Below are positions 61,939-64,000 of a stretch of 64,000 nt of DNA, one piece after another. A program made the translations under genes and the position numbers. The stretch spans positions 1 to 64,000 of the forward strand of contig NZ_FOAO01000025.1 of the NCBI RefSeq assembly GCF_900109665.1, given 5' to 3'. Numbering within the stretch: the first letter of the stretch is position 1; the number at the start of each line of letters is the position of its first letter. The stretch is from Blastococcus sp. DSM 46786 (GTDB taxonomy: Bacteria > Actinomycetota > Actinomycetes > Mycobacteriales > Geodermatophilaceae). The notes beneath the pieces were generated by a model. That model saw only the letters and a list, made by a program, of their open reading frames with translations, made no database searches and was not told the DNA's origin.

Positions 61939-63389
61939 CGAGCGGCTGCCCGCGTCGGCGTCCCGCCGGTGGGCCGGTCCTCACCGGGCGTGCCCTCGGC
62001 CGCCCGGGCCAGCTCGAGGAGCTCCTCGATGCCGCGCCGGATCCCGCCGGAGAGGACGTCGACGTCGGGGAAGGCGTCGAAGTCGGCGTTGATGCCGAAC
62101 GTCATCGTGTCCAGGTAGCTGAAGATCCCGATCGAGCAGCGGATGCCGCCGGCGATCGGCACGTAGGCGTGCGCCGACCGCATCCGCTTGCCCAGCACGT
62201 ACAGCGGGACCCGCGGGCCCGGCACGTTCGTGGTCACGGCCTGGCACCACATCTGGCCGGCCTGCATGCCCGCCCGGACGCCGAGGGAGAGCATGCTGGG
62301 AGCCACGTAGTCGCCCATCGCGATGATCGACGGCACGTCGACGGCCTGCATCGCCCGCTTGTACTCGTCCATCTGGCCGCGGATGCTCCGCAGCCGTGAC
62401 GCGGGGTCGGGGTCGCCGACGGGCAGGTCGACGAAGACGGCCGAGACCTGGTTGTCCAGGGAGCCGCGCCGGCTCGCCGAGCGGACCGACACCGGCACCA
62501 TCGTGCGCACCACGAGCTTGTCCGAGGACAACTCGCCGCGGCCCTGGAGGAGGTCGCGGAACGCCTTGGTGATCGCGGTGAGGATGACGTCGTTCACCGT
62601 GCCGCCCAGCGCCGTGCGCACCTCCTTGAACTCTGCGAGGCTGCCCTGCGTCCACGCCCAGCGCCGGTGCGGGCCGATGTGCCCGTTCAGCGAACGGGCG
62701 GTGGGGGTGATGGCCTGCTTGGCCAGCGAGGGCACCGTGCGGGCCAGCGTGCGGCTCGTCTCGGTCAGCCCCTTCACGTTGCGGACGGCGGCGCCGACGC
62801 CCGGCAGGCCGGTGAGGGTGCGCAGCGGGGCGGTCGCCGCCTCCGTGATCGCCCCGGCCATCAGCGCGGCCGACGACGGATCGCGCCGCGGCGTCCACTC
62901 ACGCGGCTCGGCGTGGGTGGCGTCGGGGTCCAGGTCGAACATCAGCTGCATGAGGTCGGTGCCGGCGACGCCGTCGACCATGCAGTGGTGGACCTTGGAG
63001 ATCAGCGCCCACCGCCCGTCGGCCAGGCCCTCCACCAGCCACAGCTCCCAGAGCGGCTTGGCCATGTCCAGGCGCTGCCCGAGCACCCGGCCGGCCAGGT
63101 TGCGCAGCTGCTCGTCACCGCCGGGCGAGGGCACCGCGGTGTGCCGCACGTGGTACAGGATCTGGAAGTGGGGGTCGTCGACCCACATCGGGCGCCCGAG
63201 CTGCAGCGGCACCTCCCGCACGCGCTGCCGGTACCGCGGGACGAGCGGCAGCTTGCTCAGCAGCAGGCGGACGACGTCGCCGTAGGTCGGGGCCGGGCCG
63301 TCGAACACCGCCACCGATCCCACGTGCATGGGGGTGTTCTCGCTCTCGGCGAAGTAGAACCCGCTGTCGAGGGCACTCATGCGGTCCAC
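61935..63389 (-). CDS. Wax ester synthase / diacylglycerol acyltransferase (WS/DGAT)
   Basis: 484 residues from GTG at 63389; GAGGAG upstream. The active-site motif HHCMVDG (HHxxxDG) lies at about residue 130, followed by the C-terminal condensation-like half with LGGTVNDVILTAI, NQVSAVFVDLP and TTNVPGP. It transfers an acyl group from acyl-CoA to diacylglycerol or a fatty alcohol, forming triacylglycerol or wax storage lipid. The downstream epimerase gene is co-transcribed. Nearby alpha/beta hydrolases may act on the lipids. Confidence 0.94.
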   Translation of the reverse strand: MDRMSALDSGFYFAESENTPMHVGSVAVFDGPAPTYGDVVRLLLSKLPLVPRYRQRVREVPLQLGRPMWVDDPHFQILYHVRHTAVPSPGGDEQLRNLAGRVLGQRLDMAKPLWELWLVEGLADGRWALISKVHHCMVDGVAGTDLMQLMFDLDPDATHAEPREWTPRRDPSSAALMAGAITEAATAPLRTLTGLPGVGAAVRNVKGLTETSRTLARTVPSLAKQAITPTARSLNGHIGPHRRWAWTQGSLAEFKEVRTALGGTVNDVILTAITKAFRDLLQGRGELSSDKLVVRTMVPVSVRSASRRGSLDNQVSAVFVDLPVGDPDPASRLRSIRGQMDEYKRAMQAVDVPSIIAMGDYVAPSMLSLGVRAGMQAGQMWCQAVTTNVPGPRVPLYVLGKRMRSAHAYVPIAGGIRCSIGIFSYLDTMTFGINADFDAFPDVDVLSGGIRRGIEELLELARAAEGTPGEDRPTGGTPTRAAAR

Positions 63390-63506
63390 GTCTCACTCCT
63401 CGGCCGTCGTCCCGGATGCTGGCCGCCGACGTTAGGTGTGGCGCTCGGTGCACGCACATCGGGCTGTGGCGGCGGCCACATCCTCCGTGCCCCGCCCCCC
63501 GCTGCG

Positions 63507-64000
63507 TCAACCGGCCCTGCGCCCCTCGACCTGCACCCGGTCCAGCAGCCCGGCGAACGCGCGGTTCACCACCTCCGTCCGCGTGAGGTTGACGCTGTGC
63601 CCGGCGCCCGGGACGACGACCAGCTCGGCGCCCGGGCCCACCGCCTCGGCGATCCGCCGGCCGTGCGCCTCGGGGGTCAGCCGGTCGTGGGTCGCCGCGA
63701 CGACGGTGACCGGCACCCGGCGGAGGACCTCCAGCGCCGCGGTCTCGTCGTGGTCGAGGAAGGTCGCGTAGAAGGCCATCGTCACCGGCAGCGGGGTCTC
63801 CTCCAGCAGCTGCTGCACCATCCGCACGGAGCGCCGGTCGGCGTCGTCCCGCCCGAACAGCAGCCGCCGGATGGCCTGCCGGCCGAGGAAGGTGCCCCGC
63901 CGGCGCCGCCGCTCCAGCGCCGGGGCCAGCCGCTGCAGCAGCCAGAGGTAGAGCCGGAGCAGCCGCAGCCGGCGCAGCACCCTCACGAGGAAACCGGTGA
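63507..64000 (-). CDS. Alpha/beta hydrolase, C-terminal part (5' end beyond window)
   Basis: The frame is open to the right edge of the window; a GTG at 63986 is internal by context, since residues TGFLVR continue beyond it. The visible 164 residues are the C-terminal half of a hydrolase, with the cap region YLWLLQRLAPALERRRRRGTF, then VVAATHDRLTPEAHG (Asp) and VPGAGHSVNLTR (His). The nucleophile half is off the window. Same strand as WS/DGAT, 117 bp upstream of it. Confidence 0.82.
   Translation of the reverse strand, partial: TGFLVRVLRRLRLLRLYLWLLQRLAPALERRRRRGTFLGRQAIRRLLFGRDDADRRSVRMVQQLLEETPLPVTMAFYATFLDHDETAALEVLRRVPVTVVAATHDRLTPEAHGRRIAEAVGPGAELVVVPGAGHSVNLTRTEVVNRAFAGLLDRVQVEGRRAG

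Overview
The window is about 64 kb of very GC-rich DNA with dense genes, frequent GTG and some TTG starts, and many 4-bp GTGA stop/start overlaps. Gene content (cobalamin salvage, a FasR-type fatty-acid cluster, WS/DGAT, DUF3052, DUF3145, AhpE-like peroxiredoxin, homodimeric AceE) points to an actinobacterium. The style fits the Geodermatophilaceae (Blastococcus, Geodermatophilus, Modestobacter), but that assignment is inference. Most of the window is chromosomal housekeeping and catabolic DNA. One clearly foreign segment of about 7.7 kb has visibly lower GC and different codon use.

Left part (1-29.6 kb): the C-terminal end of a transposase; a tandem-PAP2 phosphatase; a three-gene operon of a PEP-synthase-like protein with two membrane proteins; a TIGR02587/TIGR02588 membrane pair; an acetamidase/formamidase; a cobalamin lower-ligand operon (BluB-CobT fusion, CobU, CobS); an AraC regulator divergent from a Baeyer-Villiger monooxygenase and an esterase, which together suggest ketone breakdown; acyl-CoA dehydrogenase, glycerate kinase, a K+ channel, acyl-CoA synthetase, an iron-dependent alcohol dehydrogenase, a thioesterase, an unusual helical-protein/hydrolase/lipoprotein trio, and an AEC transporter.

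The mobile element (29667-37400) is flanked by a perfect 20-bp direct repeat. The right copy is the 3' end of a CAT-anticodon tRNA gene. It encodes a tyrosine integrase, a winged-helix replication-like protein with a cluster of TGCATT-type repeats upstream, a serine recombinase next to an 18-bp palindrome, a C5-cytosine methyltransferase, a controller protein plus putative restriction endonuclease in a C-R operon with classic tandem C-boxes, and an AIPR-family abortive-infection protein. No conjugation or virion genes are visible, so it looks like a compact, satellite-like integrated defence island. It is the best candidate here for a new system.

Right part (37.5-64 kb): a c-di-AMP (ydaO) riboswitch ahead of an M23 peptidase; a VTT-domain membrane protein; a mycothiol-type maleylpyruvate isomerase family protein; a GGDEF protein; DUF3145; the type II fatty-acid operon fasR-fabD-fabH-acpP-fabF-accD6, with a FasR-like palindrome and a FabD carrying an extra biotinyl/lipoyl-like domain; a pirin-like cupin; an M20 amidohydrolase; a LacI regulator divergent from a GH1 beta-glucosidase with a CebR-type operator; aceE; DUF3052; a peroxiredoxin; tRNA-Val(TAC); and a neutral-lipid/hydrolase cluster (WS/DGAT, epimerase, three alpha/beta hydrolases). 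A family of double-stem hairpins with a near-invariant loop recurs at four intergenic sites (44.5, 45.9, 54.5 and 58.7 kb).
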